Shown in pieces: positions 45,567-60,780 of a stretch of 64,000 nt of DNA (position 1 is the stretch's first letter; every line of letters starts with the position of its first letter). The notes below the pieces were generated by a model. The model was not told where the DNA came from, ran no database searches, and was given only the letters and a program-made list of their open reading frames with translations. The DNA lies in assembly GCA_963565915.1 (NCBI GenBank), contig OY751495.1:2542001-2606000 (forward strand). The letters run 5' to 3'. A program made the translations under genes and the position numbers. Origin of the DNA: Entoloma clypeatum (taxonomy: Eukaryota; Basidiomycota; Agaricomycetes; Agaricales; Entolomataceae).

Positions 45567-46944
45567 TTTTTCTCTCATTTTCTTTTTACAATTCTTCCGG
45601 ACAATCTCACAATGGAATATCATATGGCTCTACCCGCGTGAATTAATTGAAAAGTAGTGTAGAGCTTTGCTTCGTGATGGTACGCAGGCACGGGAGGCGG
45701 GAGAACATACTATTTCCTTTTGCTAGTCCATGGATAGGACACAGTAAACCCTGACGTGAATCCGGTTGAGGTCATTGTATGAAATGGACAAGTGCGCAAA
45801 ACTGTTCTCACACAGACTTGACTCTGGTCGCAACGTAACAACAGTTTTCCATGAATATGTGAAGGTTCATCTACATGCGACATCAGAAAACCCGACGTCG
45901 TCGCGATTATAGGCATTGATGAGAGGACTAGGTTCGTAAATCGCCTTGGGGCTGTTCGGTTGTAATTTTCAAGCTACTTTACCTAGCGAGGAATGTCCGG
46001 TGAACGGTGATACCATGACAGCTTGTTTGACTTGACGCTACTCCAGGGCTACGAAAGAAGAGGCATTTGTAAAAAAAAGAATAGCTGGGGTAGCTGACTT
46101 CAAAACATACTTACATACTTGAGAAGACACACGCGGGCGCTAGCAGACGGGCGAAAGCAACATTCTGTCATCTGCCTGGAACTCCTAGATGCCCTTGCTA
46201 GGCTCTACATCCAGTACTAAGGGGGGCTTTCTGACTGGTGCAAGGGCTCATTATTGGAATTCAGAAAAGGTCAAGGTCCATGCATTCTAACTGAGGAATC
46301 AAGCAAGGTGCCTCAAGTCAACAAAGATGGAGCTGTACTCACAGGCGACCGTGCGGCACGTGTGTCGAACCCCCCGGAAGCCGACCCTGGGACCACCTGA
46401 GCTGGAGTTGCGGGCATCATTCTCGAACTTCGCGTACATAGCCATCTCCAGTTTCTCATGGAACAACCCATGGAGATTTCACAAGGCGACTTACAATCAG
46501 CGGCAGACGTATTTCCAGCTCTACTCACGGGCGACCACGTATGGAGGGTGAAATCAGCGGCAGACGTAAATGAACATTCAATCCAACAAAGGGTCGAAAA
46601 ATTGGGGATCCATTGTTGACGTTCGGGTCCTCACTGTCGCCTTGAGGCGTCTCGTGTTCGGTGCACGTACCACCCGGACTGTAAATCTGGGTTTGAAAAT
46701 TCCGATTGACCCTTTGCCCGAACTTCTTTTGACCTCGTGTTCATCACCCTCTTGAACGACAATCCTCATCCCTTTTCTCTCTAATACTTAATGTGAGTGG
46801 TCCTCCATTTCTCTTCTTTCCTTGCCACCGCGATCCCTTGATTTTGGTGCCAGCAAAATCCCATAACACGTGGATTTTCTCGCGTTTCCTTGTCGTACCA
46901 CTTTCAAACCGTCGTGTTGTCAGCGTCTAACACCACTCTCCAGC

Positions 46945-48875
<1,931 letters not shown>

Positions 48876-49332
48876 TCATATCTCATGTCCCCGAACCTCT
48901 CTTATACCCCACGAAAATACTCTGACTTCTTTAGTGGTCCATCATTCATCTGTTTTTACGCAATTACTATATTAGCACGCTTTTTCATGAATTCTTTTCC
49001 TGGCTTTATCCAGATGTTTGTGGATGAATGAACATCAATACTACTACGACCGCACAACTCTGGATTGAGAGCAAGTGGGGAATGACAGCCGGGTGACCGC
49101 AGCTCGATGTCAGTGCCTTTCGCAATGTCGGTATGTTCTGAACTCACCATGCACAAATGGGAGGGAGTCGAGATGATACAAGTGCAAACAACAAATTTCG
49201 ACATATCAATAGATTGTGGTAAATTTAATTTCCTCTCTTCCTCCCCACTCGACATTTGGGCCGACTTCAAATCCGAGTGGTGAGGAAGACGGCACAGAAT
49301 TTCTATTAAAAAAATAATTCATCACGACGACG

Positions 49333-52300
49333 ATGACCGACTGCGAAATGTTGTCTGCCCGACCCGTCTTGTCGCGCTCTGTCAGCATCGCAGGGAACCA
49401 TCCCGCGCTCCCCGTCACGGCCCCGCCGTTGCAAGTAAATGGGAGGCAGCCTTCGGAGGGAGTCCTCGAGCTGATCGATGGCTCTGCTTTCCTCGGGATC
49501 AATTTCGGCGCCGAGGGCAAGAGCGTCGCTGGAGAATGCGTCTTCCAGACCGGTATGTTTGGTTAAGGGATCCTCTCCTGTTGTTAAACGTTAAAACAGG
49601 CATGGTGGGCTACACTGAGTCTTTGACCGATCCTTCGTATGAGGGCCAGATCCTCATCCTAACATACCCACTGATCGGCAATTACGGCGTCCCTGCACGC
49701 CCCGTGGCCCTTGATGCCTTCCCTCACGAGTTTGAATCATCCTGCGTGCACATTGCCGCTCTCGTCGTTGGTTACTACTCTGAAGACTACTGCCATTTTC
49801 TCGCCCACTCCTCTCTCGGTGCCTGGCTCAAAGAAAATGGCATACCTGCTCTCTACGGCGTCGACACCCGTGCGCTCACCAAAAAAATCCGAGAGAAGGG
49901 GTCCATGCTGGGCAAGGTCCTCGCCCGCAACACCAACAACTTTGCCCAACCACAACCACTCTCCTCCTTGTCGGTTCCCTCCATCCCTTTGTCACTCTCC
50001 TCACCGTCGTCCCCTTCCACCCCCGACACATGGCGCGAAGACTATATCGACATTCCTTTTGTCGACATTAATCAGCAAAATTTGGTGGCTGCCGTTTCAA
50101 TTTCTGCTCCTCGCCTTTTCCACCCTACCGCACCACCCAAACTGCACCCCGCCGGTCGTCCTCTCCGCGTCCTCGCCATCGACGTCGGAATGAAATATAA
50201 CCAGATCCGCTGTTTCATTCAACGCGGCGTGGAACTCAAGGTTGTCCCCTGGAACTTTGACTTTCTTGCAGACCCTGAACCCTACGATGGACTCTTCATC
50301 TCAAACGGACCCGGTGACCCGACCATGGTCAAGGAAACAATTGCTCGTATCTCAAAAGCGATGGAAAAGGCAGACAAGCCAATTTTTGGTATTTGCCTTG
50401 GGCACCAGCTCATGGCATTGGCAGCCGGTGCAACCACGTCCAAGATGAAGTACGGAAATCGCGGGCACAACATCCCTTGCACCGACGCCCTCTCAGGCCG
50501 CTGTTACATCACCAGTCAGAATCACGGCTACCAGGTTGACACCCAATCGCTGCCCACAGGCTGGCAAGAGCTGTTTCGAAATGCGAACGACTGGAGCAAC
50601 GAGGGTATCTATTGCGAAGATAAGCCCTTCTTTTCCGTCCAGTTCCATCCCGAGTCAACCCCTGGACCTCGCGATACCGAATTCCTCTTTGACGTCTTCC
50701 TTCAAAACGTGGCCGACTGCGCTGCGACTAATTCCCTTATTCCTATATCCATGCCAGGTGGCAAGAAGGAGGAGAACGAGCGTCTGGTTCCCCGTGCCAA
50801 AGTTACAAAAGTCATCATCCTCGGCTCTGGCGGTCTGTCAATTGGTCAGGCAGGCGAGTTCGACTACTCGGGCTCGCAGGCGATTAAGGCTCTCAAAGAA
50901 GAGGGTATATATACCATCATGGTCAATCCCAACATTGCGACGATCGCGACGTCCAAGGGTCTCGCAGACAAGGTCTACTTCCTCCCCGTCACCCCCGAAT
51001 TCGTACGCAAGATCATCAAGTATGAGAAGCCCGACGGCATTTATGTCACCTTTGGCGGCCAGACCGCGCTCAACGTCGGCATCAAGCTCAAGGACGAGTT
51101 TGCAGGGCTGGGGGTGCAAGTCCTGGGGACGCCGATAGAGACAATCATCACGACGGAGGACCGCCAGCTGTTTGCGAGCGCGATGGAGGAGATTGGGGAG
51201 AAGTGTGCTGAGAGCTTCACGGCGACGAATCCAGAGGAGGCGGTGACTGCCGCAAAGACGATCGGGTTTCCCGTGATTGTGCGTGCGGCGTATGCGCTGG
51301 GGGGCTTGGGGTCTGGGTTTGCGCAGGATGAGGTGCAGCTAAGGGCGTTGTGCAGCAAGGCGTTCGCGACGAGTCCGCAGGTGCTGGTGGAGAAGAGTAT
51401 GAAGGGGTGGAAGGAGATTGAGTACGAGGTGGTGAGGGATTGTCGGGATAATTGCATCACTGTGTGTAATATGGAGGTATGTGTGGTTTCTCGGTTGAGC
51501 CCTTCTGTGTTGAGCGGCTGTTGCACAGAATTTTGACCCGCTAGGGATACATACTGGAGACTCCATCGTCGTCGCGCCATCGCAGACACTCTCGGATGCG
51601 GACTACAACATGCTCCGGACGACGGCCATCAACGTCATTCGCCATCTTGGCGTCGTTGGAGAATGCAACATTCAATATGCGTTGAACCCGACGTCGCAGG
51701 AGTATTGCATCATTGAGGTCAGTCTCAGCCAGCCTTTCACCCTTAGGTTCGCACTTTATAATATACCTAGGTCAACGCCCGCCTGTCCCGCTCTTCTGCA
51801 CTCGCATCCAAAGCCACCGGATACCCCCTCGCATTCATCGCCGCCAAGCTTGGCCTCGGGATGCCCCTCAACGAGATCCGCAACAGCGTCACTAAAGTCA
51901 CCAGCGCGTGTTTTGAGCCGAGTCTGGATTACGTCGTGGTCAAGATCCCGCGGTGGGACCTCAAGAAGTTCAACCGCGTCAGCCGGCTCCTGAGCAGCAG
52001 CATGAAGAGCGTGGGCGAGGTGATGAGTATTGGCAGGACGTTTGAGGAGACGTTTCAGAAGGCTATTAGGGCGATTGATGACCAGTTTTCTGGGTTTGCA
52101 AGGGTGCGTTTGACCTGCCTATTGGGCTCTTTGATGATGTGTTGATGTTGTGTCATTGTAAAGAACAATTTTGTGGAGGATATTGATGAAGAACTTGTCA
52201 ATCCGACGGATAAGCGTATCTTTGCGATTTCGACTGCGTTGCATCGGGGATATAGCGTTGACAAGATCTGTCAGATGACGAACATTGACAAGTGGTTCCT

Positions 52301-55300
52301 CACAAAACTGGAGCACATCTATAGGATGGAGAAGCATCTCACGTGCGTCATTCATGTGTTGTATATACTGTTCATGCCTTGATTGCGCATTGTGTAACTA
52401 GGTCCCTCAATGTTTCTACAATCTCTGTTCATGCGCTGCGTCAAGCCAAACAGCTCGGGTTCTCGGACAGACAACTCGCGACCTGCATGGGCTCGACTGA
52501 GCTTGCGGTGCGCAGGCTTCGTCAAGAGAATGGCATCGCACCTTTCGTGAAGCAGATCGACACCGTTGCTGCGGAGTTCCCTGCATTTACAAACTACCTG
52601 TACACGACATATAATGCAGTGGAGCACGACGTCAAGTTCAACGAAAGGGGGGTGATGGTCCTCGGCTCAGGCGTCTACCGTATCGGATCCTCTGTCGAGT
52701 TTGACTGGTGTGCCGTCCGCGCCATCAGAACACTGCGTGACCAAGGGCTGCAGACCGTCATGGTCAACTACAATCCGGAGACCGTCAGCACGGACTACGA
52801 TGAGGCCGACCGGCTCTACTTTGAGAACATCAGCCTCGAGACCATCCTCGACATCTACGACACGGAGCAGTCGCGGGGCGTCATCCTGTCGATGGGCGGC
52901 CAGACGCCGAACAACATCGCGCTGAAGCTGTTCCGGCAGAACGTGAAGATCTACGGGACGTCCCCGGAGATGATCGATACCGCTGAGAACAGGTACAAGT
53001 TCTCGCGGCTGCTGGACGCGATCGGTGTGGACCAGCCGTTGTGGAAGGAGCTCACGAGTTTTGAGGAGGCGACGGCGTTCTGTGACAAGGTCGGGTACCC
53101 GGTGCTGGTCCGCCCGTCGTATGTGCTGTCGGGTGCGGCGATGAACGTGGTGTCGACAGGGCACGATTTGCAGAACTATTTGACGCAGGCGACGGCTGTT
53201 TCGCGGGAGCATCCGGTGGTGATTACGAAATATATTGAGCAGGCGAAGGAGATTGAGATGGATGCTGTCGCGAAGGACGGGAAGATGGTGATGCATTTCA
53301 TCTCGGAGCATGTTGAGAATGCTGGTGTGCATTCTGGGGATGCGACCCTGATTCACCCGCCGCAGGATCTGGACCCGCAGACGGTGCGGCAGATCGAGGA
53401 GGCGACGGCCAAGATTGGGAATGCGCTAAATGTCACGGGGCCATTCAATATCCAGTTCATCGCGAAGAACAACGAGATCAAGGTCATTGAGTGTAACTTG
53501 CGTGCGGCGCGCTCGTTCCCTTTTGTGTCAAAGGTGACCGGGATTGACGCTATTGAGATGGCGACCAAGGTCATGCTGGATCTGCCGTTTGAGGCATACC
53601 CCGACGCCGGCCTGCCGCAGGACTACGTCGGGGTGAAGGTGCCGCAGTTCAGCTTCAGCCGTCTGTCGGGAGCAGATCCGGTGCTGGGAGTGGAGATGGC
53701 GTCGACGGGGGAGGTGGCGTGTTTCGGAAGGGACAAGTATGAGGCGTATCTCAAGTCGCTCATTTCGACTGGAATCATCCCGCCGAAGAAGAATATCCTA
53801 TTCTCGATTGGGAGTTATAGAGAGAAACTGGAGCTTTTGCCGTCGATACAGAAGCTCAGTGCCGCTGGGTACTTTATCTTTGCGACCTCGGGTACAGCGG
53901 ATTTCTTGACGGAGCATAATGTGCCTTGCAAGGTACGTTTTCTTTGCTTATGTGTTATAGGCGTTCGTACCAATGTCGTTTCCCCTGCAGTATCTTGAGA
54001 CGCTTAACGACGACAATCAAAAGTCTGAGTACTCGTTGACGCAGCATCTGGCCAACAACCTCATCGACATGTACGTCAACCTGCCGTCAAAGAACCATTA
54101 CCGCCGGCCAGCCAGCTACGCCAGCAAGGGATACACGACACGTCGTATGGCCGTCGACTTTGCCGTTCCGCTCATTACCAATGTTAAGAATGCCAAGATG
54201 CTCGCGGAGGCACTCGTTCGTAAGATGCCCCTTGACGTCTCCAGCATCGACTCCAAGAGTTCCCACCAAACGCATTCCTTCCCTGGATTGGTCAATATCG
54301 CCGCCTTTGTCCCAGCTCTTACGGAGCAGAAAAGCAGCGACATCTTGGCCGCGACACAGGCTTCTATCAGTGCCGGATTTACCACTGCCCTACTGCTGCC
54401 GTGGGGTCAGAAAGACAGCATCACGGGCCGTGCGTCGCTTGAGCAAGCTCAGGCGAACGCCTCGGGCGCAGCTCAGTGCAACTTCGCTCTGAGCATCACC
54501 GCCACGGCGACGAATGCGCAGGCTTTTGATGAAGAGCTTTTGGTTGAGGTGAAATCGTTGTTCATTCCGTTCAGTTCAGGAGAAGCCCCTCTGCCGCTCT
54601 CTGCGGTCGCTGCGCATTTCACGTCTTGGCCTGGAGACAAGCCAATCGTGACAGACGCAAAGGGATCTGACTTGGCGTCGATCCTGCTCCTTGCCAGTCT
54701 TCACAATCGGAGTGTTCACGTCACGGATGTGCAGACGAACGACGACATGCTCCTTATCTCACTCAGCAAGGCAAAGCTTCTCAAGGTCACTTGTGATGTC
54801 TCGGTTTACTCTTTGTTCTTCACCCGCGAGGGATTCCCGGGCTGCAAGTCTCTCCCTTCTGCAGCTGACCAGAGGCTGTTGTGGAAGAATCTCGATGTCA
54901 TTGACGCGTTCTCCATCGGGTCTGCGCCATATCGCATCGCTTGTGAAACTGGTCGTATTGGCGCTCCGTCGTCTGGCATGGAAGAAACGCTGCCTCTTCT
55001 CCTTACTGCTGTTACAAAGGGGCAGTTGTCCCTTGAAGATATCCAGAAGCGGTTGCACGACAATCCTGTCAAGATTTTCGGCCTGCCAGACCAAGTTCAT
55101 ACCAATGTGGAGGTTGTGATTGGTCGAAGGAGTCCATTTAGAAAGCAGCCGGAGACTGTCTGGTCACCGCTGGAAGGTAATGTCGTCAGTGGGTTCATCC
55201 ATAGAGTTGCTGTCCACGGCACCACGGCATTCCTTGATGGCTCTCTCTTCCCCCTTCCGCCTGGACGCGATATCTCAGGTGCGAGTGTGAGCCATCCTGC

Positions 55301-56537
55301 TCCCTCCCCCACGACGACGACGATTGCCCGCCCCGCATCACCTGCTATAGTGAAAGAGTCCGATGCGCCAAGCCACCAAGGTCTCATGTCGTTGGCTTTG
55401 CAGTCATCGCAAGCCATTTCTGCACCGCACCTCTTCCCGCACCAAAAGCCCCACCCAACGTTTCACCGCCGACACATCCTGTCCGTCAAGCAGTTTACGC
55501 AGCAGGATCTGTATGACCTGTTCTCCCTCGCACACGAAATGCGGCTTCAAGTCGAACGCAGCGGGACGCTAGACATTTTGAAGGGAAAAGTGTTATGTAC
55601 TTTGTTCTATGAGCCGTCCACGCGCACGAGCTCGTCTTTTGATGCGGCTATGAAGAGGTGTGGAGGTGATGTTGTTCAGGTCACGGCGGACTCGTCGTCT
55701 GTTGTGAAGGGAGAGACTTTGCCAGATACGATTCGGACACTCGCATGTTATGCCGATGCCATCGTTATTCGCCATCCGGATGTTGGAAGTGCACAGCTGG
55801 CTGCAAAGTATTCTCCTGTTCCAATTTTGAATGCTGGGGATGGTGTTGGAGAACATCCAACCCAGGTAAGTTTTCACTTTGATTTCCATAGTCTCTCTAC
55901 TTGACACAAGTAATACTACCAGGCACTTCTGGACGTGTATACCATTCGGTCGGAACTTGGAACTGTCAATGGACGTACCATTACCCTTCTTGGCGATCTG
56001 AAGAATGGCAGGACCGTGCACAGTTTGGTTACCCTGCTTTGCCTGTATTCCGTGCGCCTCAACTTCGTGGCTCCTGCTTCGCTTGCCATGCCGGCCAATG
56101 TCGTCGCGGCAGCTCGCAAGGCAGGGGTGCCGGTCACCATCTGCGAGTCTCTCAATGAGGTCCTTACCGATACGGATGTCCTTTATGTTACACGAGTGCA
56201 AAAGGAGCGTTTCGTGAACGAGACGGAATGGCAACAGGTGAAGGATGCGTACAGGGTGGATCATGCTGTGCTGTCGAGAGCCAAGGAGGAGATGATTGTC
56301 ATGCATCCTTTGCCAAGGGTCAATGGTAAGTTGGCTCTCGACTTCAAGGTGAAGGCTCGTCTGATGAGTATCGATAGAAATTGACCCCGAGGTGGATTTC
56401 GACTCGAGACGGGCGGTGTACTTTCGGCAGATGCGTTATGGTCTTTTCGTATGGGGCAATTCATCACGGTCTGCTGAACAACGCTGACCTTTGCTCCTCA
56501 GATCCGCATGGCTCTTCTTACCAGTGTTCTTGCATAA
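49333..56537 (+). CDS. URA2: multifunctional CPSase-(inactive DHOase)-ATCase, pyrimidine biosynthesis
   Basis: Ten exons (49333-49552, 49600-51476, 51529-51717, 51771-52103, 52164-52342, 52402-53932, 53991-55865, 55923-56325, 56378-56448, 56502-56537) give 2,237 aa, the normal size for the yeast URA2 family. It catalyses the first two steps of de novo UMP synthesis. Glutamine amidotransferase: [13 protein letters not shown] with the nucleophilic Cys near residue 338. CPSase large part: two ATP-grasp halves ([36 protein letters not shown]). The DHOase-like region (about 1450-1850) reads [17 protein letters not shown] where active enzymes have the metal-binding H-x-H, so it is catalytically dead, as known for fungal URA2. 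ATCase: [15 protein letters not shown] near 1980 and HPLPRVNEIDPEVD. UTP feedback is a family property, not visible here. All exons join in phase. Confidence 0.95.
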
Positions 56538-57040
56538 TTGTTGGTTAACTCGTTTGTCATTGACTACTATTCACCATACCTACGATTTTCGGAGGCTAGT
56601 ACCAACAATTTTGGGCGGATGGTGGTGAAGATAGATTCGGGCCGAAAACCCGATGAGGTGCAATATAATTACTGCTTAGTCAGCCCTGTGCGATGAGCAG
56701 GGGCGTTGCGTTCGCGATGGGAAAGCTCTACACGAGCCCTATTAATTACTATAGGGTCTGCCTATGGGAGACTACGTGAGCCCCGCAAACAAAACGAATC
56801 GAAGCCGTTTTGACCGGAGAATTGCCGATGTCCAGGTAAGTAAACGTTGACCATGTTCATGTTGGTCGCGATTGCTCCTTATTAGAGCAGTCTTTCGGCT
56901 TCATAAGATGAAACACACTCAGTCGACACGCCGATCCATGCCTGACAAGCCTCCTCATGCCTCATGCACATGGATCATCAGGCTGCTGGTAGGTGCCCTT
57001 ATAATACCCCGAGTCTCGATAAACCGCTGTACTTTGTAGA
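56538..57040. other. intergenic, upstream of the SLATT gene
   Basis: No gene or repeat recognised. Confidence 0.5.
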
Positions 57041-58081
57041 ATGGTTAGCAGCTCGTCGTCGACTACAAGCCTCACGAGCAAGCAACGCGCACCCACTCAT
57101 GAAAGCCATGGCGGTCGACTCATAACCCATGACTCTCAAGAGAATATACAAGGCACAAATGTACAACTGGAACACAACGAAGAGGATTCCCTTCTGGAAC
57201 GGCACACATCGGAGCCCTTGGCGCCCAATACAACCCCCTCAGACCGAGCACACGATATACGCCCTCCAGCGTCCGCCAGGCAGTCTGTGTCCCCGGACCT
57301 GGGCAATGTCCACCACCAGTCAACCTTCGCCCAACGACGCGACACGCAAAGATCAGTTTCACTCGATAAAATCTTTGAACACGGAATCGGGGATGAGAAG
57401 CCACTGTTACGTGCACATACGGGAAACTCTCGAAGAGGAGAGCCTCTTGATCTGACGGGATCGCGGCCGGGAATAGATTGGATTGTACCCGCCGGCCCCA
57501 CACAGTCGGATGAAAAGGTACGTCAGAGAGTCTTCGCTCGTAACTTGATGCAACTCACAACCTCTCCCAGACAATCGGAGAACGCCTCGACCCAACATTG
57601 CAAATCGCTATCGCTGAAAAGGATAAGCATGCTTGGAAAGCCAGAGTAACTGGGTATGCATTGAATATCGCCATCGGCCTGCAAGTCATGTTTGGTGCAT
57701 TGATCACGGCGCTGGCAGCGACACATTCCGTTTGTGGATTTGCTGCTCTCGTAAAGAACATGTTGAATTGAACAAGTTCTCAGGCTCCGACTAGTACGGC
57801 TGTTCTTGGTGAGGTTTTGTGGGCTGCTTCAGCTCGGTTCAGCTCTAATTCGACGGACACCAGGTGGCTTCTCAACACTCGTGGCGTCGTACCTGGCTCG
57901 AGCCCGCGGGTCCAGGGAACCGGAGAAATCCAATGTCCTCGTCAAGGACCTTGAACAATTCATTCGGGAGTGCCAGGCATTCAAGATGGATCATGGGCAT
58001 GTGGTGGGGAACAAGTTCAACCACAAACTTGAACACTTCAGAAGACATCTTGAAGAAATTATCGGTAATACAAACCAGTGA
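57041..58081 (+). CDS. fungal SLATT-domain two-TM membrane protein
   Basis: Four exons (57041-57517, 57571-57729, 57784-57808, 57864-58081) give 292 aa. The first ~160 residues are polar and low-complexity. The SLATT core follows: HAWKARVTGYALNIAIGLQV is the first hydrophobic helix, continuing MFGALITALAA; the second begins TSTAVLGGFSTLVASYLARA. A cytosolic helical tail (VLVKDLEQFIRECQAFKMDH) ends IIGNTNQ. SLATT domains are two-TM effector modules linked in bacteria to nucleotide-second-messenger and SLOG defence systems. In fungi they stand alone and their role is unknown. The 25-nt third exon is needed to keep the second helix. The family call is from motif memory. Confidence 0.8.
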
Positions 58082-58652
58082 AGTACAGTCTCCTGAGACG
58101 AGTTTCACGTTCGCTCATCGCCATCTCAGAGAGTACCGGTCATCATCCCCCGCGTAAACGCGATGCTCGTCGTACCACCCAATACCATGCAGGTCTATTC
58201 ATTCCTCAGACGATGGGAGACTATTTATCCTTCTGCGCGAGTTGCGATCTTTGATCAATACTTGGCTCCCAACTCCGCCGGACGCCTCTTCGGACGTATG
58301 GATCCTGTGGTAAGTTGGGTGACAGCTTTTATCAGCCGCATGAACCAACCGATCTCGTTCAGGATCATCTGATACTTGTATTGTCTGACCACGGCACACG
58401 AGGCAGTTGGGGGCGACGCAGGCGCCCATTATACAGGCTGTAGAACACCATAGATTGGACAATGATGAGTATCTGACTTACTGGTGTAGAATTTATTGAA
58501 TCCGATATTTGTGAACCCTGCTTGCCTTGTGCATACATACTTGCAGACGCTTTAGCCGTTGGATCACGTGTACATGGTTTTGAGCTGAGCAGCGCAAGCT
58601 CAGGATCGACCACATCCTCCATCTCCCCTCTTCCCAGTTCCGACATTGCACA
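58082..58652. other. intergenic with an orphan ORF
   Basis: An open stretch at 58163-58372 reads VYSFLRRWETIYPSARVAIF, which faintly recalls leucine carboxyl methyltransferases. It has no supporting neighbours and no splice partner I trust. The last 200 bases are the 5' flank of the NC2-alpha gene. Confidence 0.35.
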
Positions 58653-59435
58653 ATGAAAAACAAGAACAAGTCGACAAAATTCCCCGTCGTACGTCGCCAA
58701 GTGACCCTGTCATTGGCTTAGGCCACATTTCTAACGAGACATTCCTAACAGGCACGCATAAAGAAGATCATGCAGAAAGACGAAGAAGTGGGGAAGGTCG
58801 CTCAAGCCACTCCAATCGTCATCTGTATGTCGGCTCTAACTCATCTTCTCTTATTTGAACAAAGGTCATAGCTCGATGATGACACACCCTTTGCGTTATT
58901 GGTTCTTATACAGCGAAAGCTCTGGAACTCTTCCTCGGGCTCATCATCGAAGAGGCGGCGAAGGTGACGGTGGAGAGAGGTTCGAAGAAAGTGGAAGCAT
59001 ACCATTTGTTCGTCTTTCGGTTCTTTACTTGGCATCCCACTCACACTATGTTCCAGGAAACATGCAGTCGACACAACGGAGATGCTTGACTTCCTCAAAG
59101 AGATCGTCGAAGCGGTACCAGACCCATCGGCGGGCGGTACTATCGACTTTGAGAGTGAGAACACAGAGGCAAAGAAGAAGAGAGGGAAGGGGAAGAAGAC
59201 CACTGGAGACGGTCCCCCGAAGAAACGGCGAAAGAAGAAGACCGATCCCGAGGGTGAGGCGGATGTCGATATGGAAGGCGCAGGCGGAGGAGGAGGAGGG
59301 GAAGGAGGAGGGGAAGAACAGAAGTCAGAGCCTGAGGAGGAGCGGGATGGCTGGCGGAGTCGTCACCTGGGGAACTACAGACCCAGGAGTCCCGGCAGCG
59401 ACGAATATGACAAGCCGTTCATGCCCAGACATTGA
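58653..59435 (+). CDS. NC2-alpha (DRAP1-type histone-fold transcription corepressor)
   Basis: Four exons (58653-58688, 58752-58824, 58914-59007, 59057-59435) give 193 aa. The histone fold occupies about residues 11-85: FPVARIKKIMQKDEEVGKVA, ATPIVISKALELFLGLII, then VTVERGSKKVEAYHLKHAV and TEMLDFLKEIVEAVPD. This is the H2A-like subunit of NC2 (Dr1-DRAP1), which binds TBP on DNA and blocks preinitiation complex assembly. The C-terminus is a long basic (KKKRGKGKK, PPKKRRKKK) then glycine/acidic region, a probable nuclear localisation signal. The partner Dr1 gene is not in the window. The 3' end converges on SLD5, about 145 bases away. Confidence 0.9.
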
Positions 59436-59579
59436 TACATCATGCGGTGGTCAACGCGTCAAGGGCATTGTGGCCCTCGAACTACTAGGCTTTGCCCATG
59501 ATAGTGTCATATTCATACATCCAAAACCAAACCATTCCACGAATCCGTGGTAGCATGACAAGATCCACATATCCATAAT

Positions 59580-60620
59580 TCAGACCAGTTCCACTTCACC
59601 TCTTGCCACAAACTGTTCAACGATCGAGTACGGCACTAGAGAAATGTGCCCTTTCTCCATTTGCAAAGTTTCCCCGCTGTTTCTGGCATCAGGGGAAGGC
59701 ACGGAGATATTCGTCGTCGGACTTACTCTGACAAGCGAACTGGTGGGCAGTCTTGCCGAGCGTGAACGAACACAGGTCGAGATTTGTCTGGGGCTGTTAC
59801 TGCATGCGAGAATGAGTATAATAATTGTGAGGAGAACATCAAAAAGTACGCACTCATAGACGGGACAAAGGCGGCAGTGTCATCCAGGTGTGCTTGGGTC
59901 GGTGGCAAGCTCTGCAAGACGCATTTATACAAATGTCGATCCAACATATTGGCGTAGCTATCTGCGGAATCAGCATTGTAGTGACCTCGAAGACGCAGCA
60001 AAGATACATGCCGGCTCGCATGGTCGCGTTCACCGGCTGTCAGTCGGGTTTGCACCTCCGCATTGGTCGTTATGTATCGCGCGTACTTGTCAATCTGGGA
60101 TACGAGACCTGGGCATGATTAAAATGCGCTTGAGGGTCATACGAGAATTCAAAACTCACCTTGTAATGTCGCGTACGGACATATGATCTCACAATGAACT
60201 TGACCCGCTCCATCTCTGTCTGCGCGAGCATTATCCGGATATGTTCGTCTTCTGACGTCGAAGCATCCCCCCTTAGTAGTTGCACCGTCTGGGACTGCGG
60301 AAGCAACGAAGATCAGCTTCGGGGTGTAGCGAGTCGTTCGGGATGATCACCTGTCGGCGTATGTGGTCAAGCACCGACATCAACAGTTCTTCCTGAGCCG
60401 GAAGTATGTCAGGCGCATGCCGTTCGTTGGTCCAATGCCGTATCAGCTGTTGAAGGGGGGTCTCCTGCTCGGCTGGCTGGAGAGGGGCAGCGATCGGCAT
60501 AGGGACGTCACGGTCATGGTCGAGATCGTCGTCGTCATCGGGCGCATTCCGGGCGCGGTCAATGAAGGAAGGTCCTGCTGGCCCGCTGCGCAGGCGGTCA
60601 TATTCGTCATCCCAGTCCAT
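59580..60620 (-). CDS. SLD5: GINS complex subunit SLD5
   Basis: Five exons on the minus strand by my reading. The protein starts MDWDDEYDRLRSGPAGPSF and has an acidic linker. The conserved A-domain comes next: LQQLIRHWTNERHAPDILP, IRIMLAQTEMERVKFIVRSY, VRTRHYK joined to IDKYARYI. After LHKC-like DRHLYKCVLQSLP the B-domain reads DKSRPVFVHARQDCPPVRLS and the terminal motif is GHISLVPYSIVEQFVARGEV followed by ELV and stop. GINS (Sld5-Psf1-Psf2-Psf3) is part of the CMG replicative helicase. The start is the first ATG and fits the family N-terminus. Intact. Confidence 0.9.
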
Positions 60621-60780
60621 TCAAAGTGAACCTTGAGAATACTTTGTCGCGAAGGTGGGGGCAGGTGGCTAGCCGCGCTTTTGGCTGCCCTAAAGTTCAC
60701 GCTAGAGTCGGGGTCCAGCGGGTATGTGGGTCTCAAGCTCAAGGTTTACTTGCAATGCACACACGAATTACAATTGATTT

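Noticed and set aside
52667..53356. 229-codon minus-strand ORF
   Set aside because: Antisense shadow of the CPSase coding exon; low stop density is a result of its GC-rich codons.
58163..58372. ORF with weak likeness to leucine carboxyl methyltransferase
   Set aside because: Only about 45 residues, no neighbouring domain, no consistent exons.
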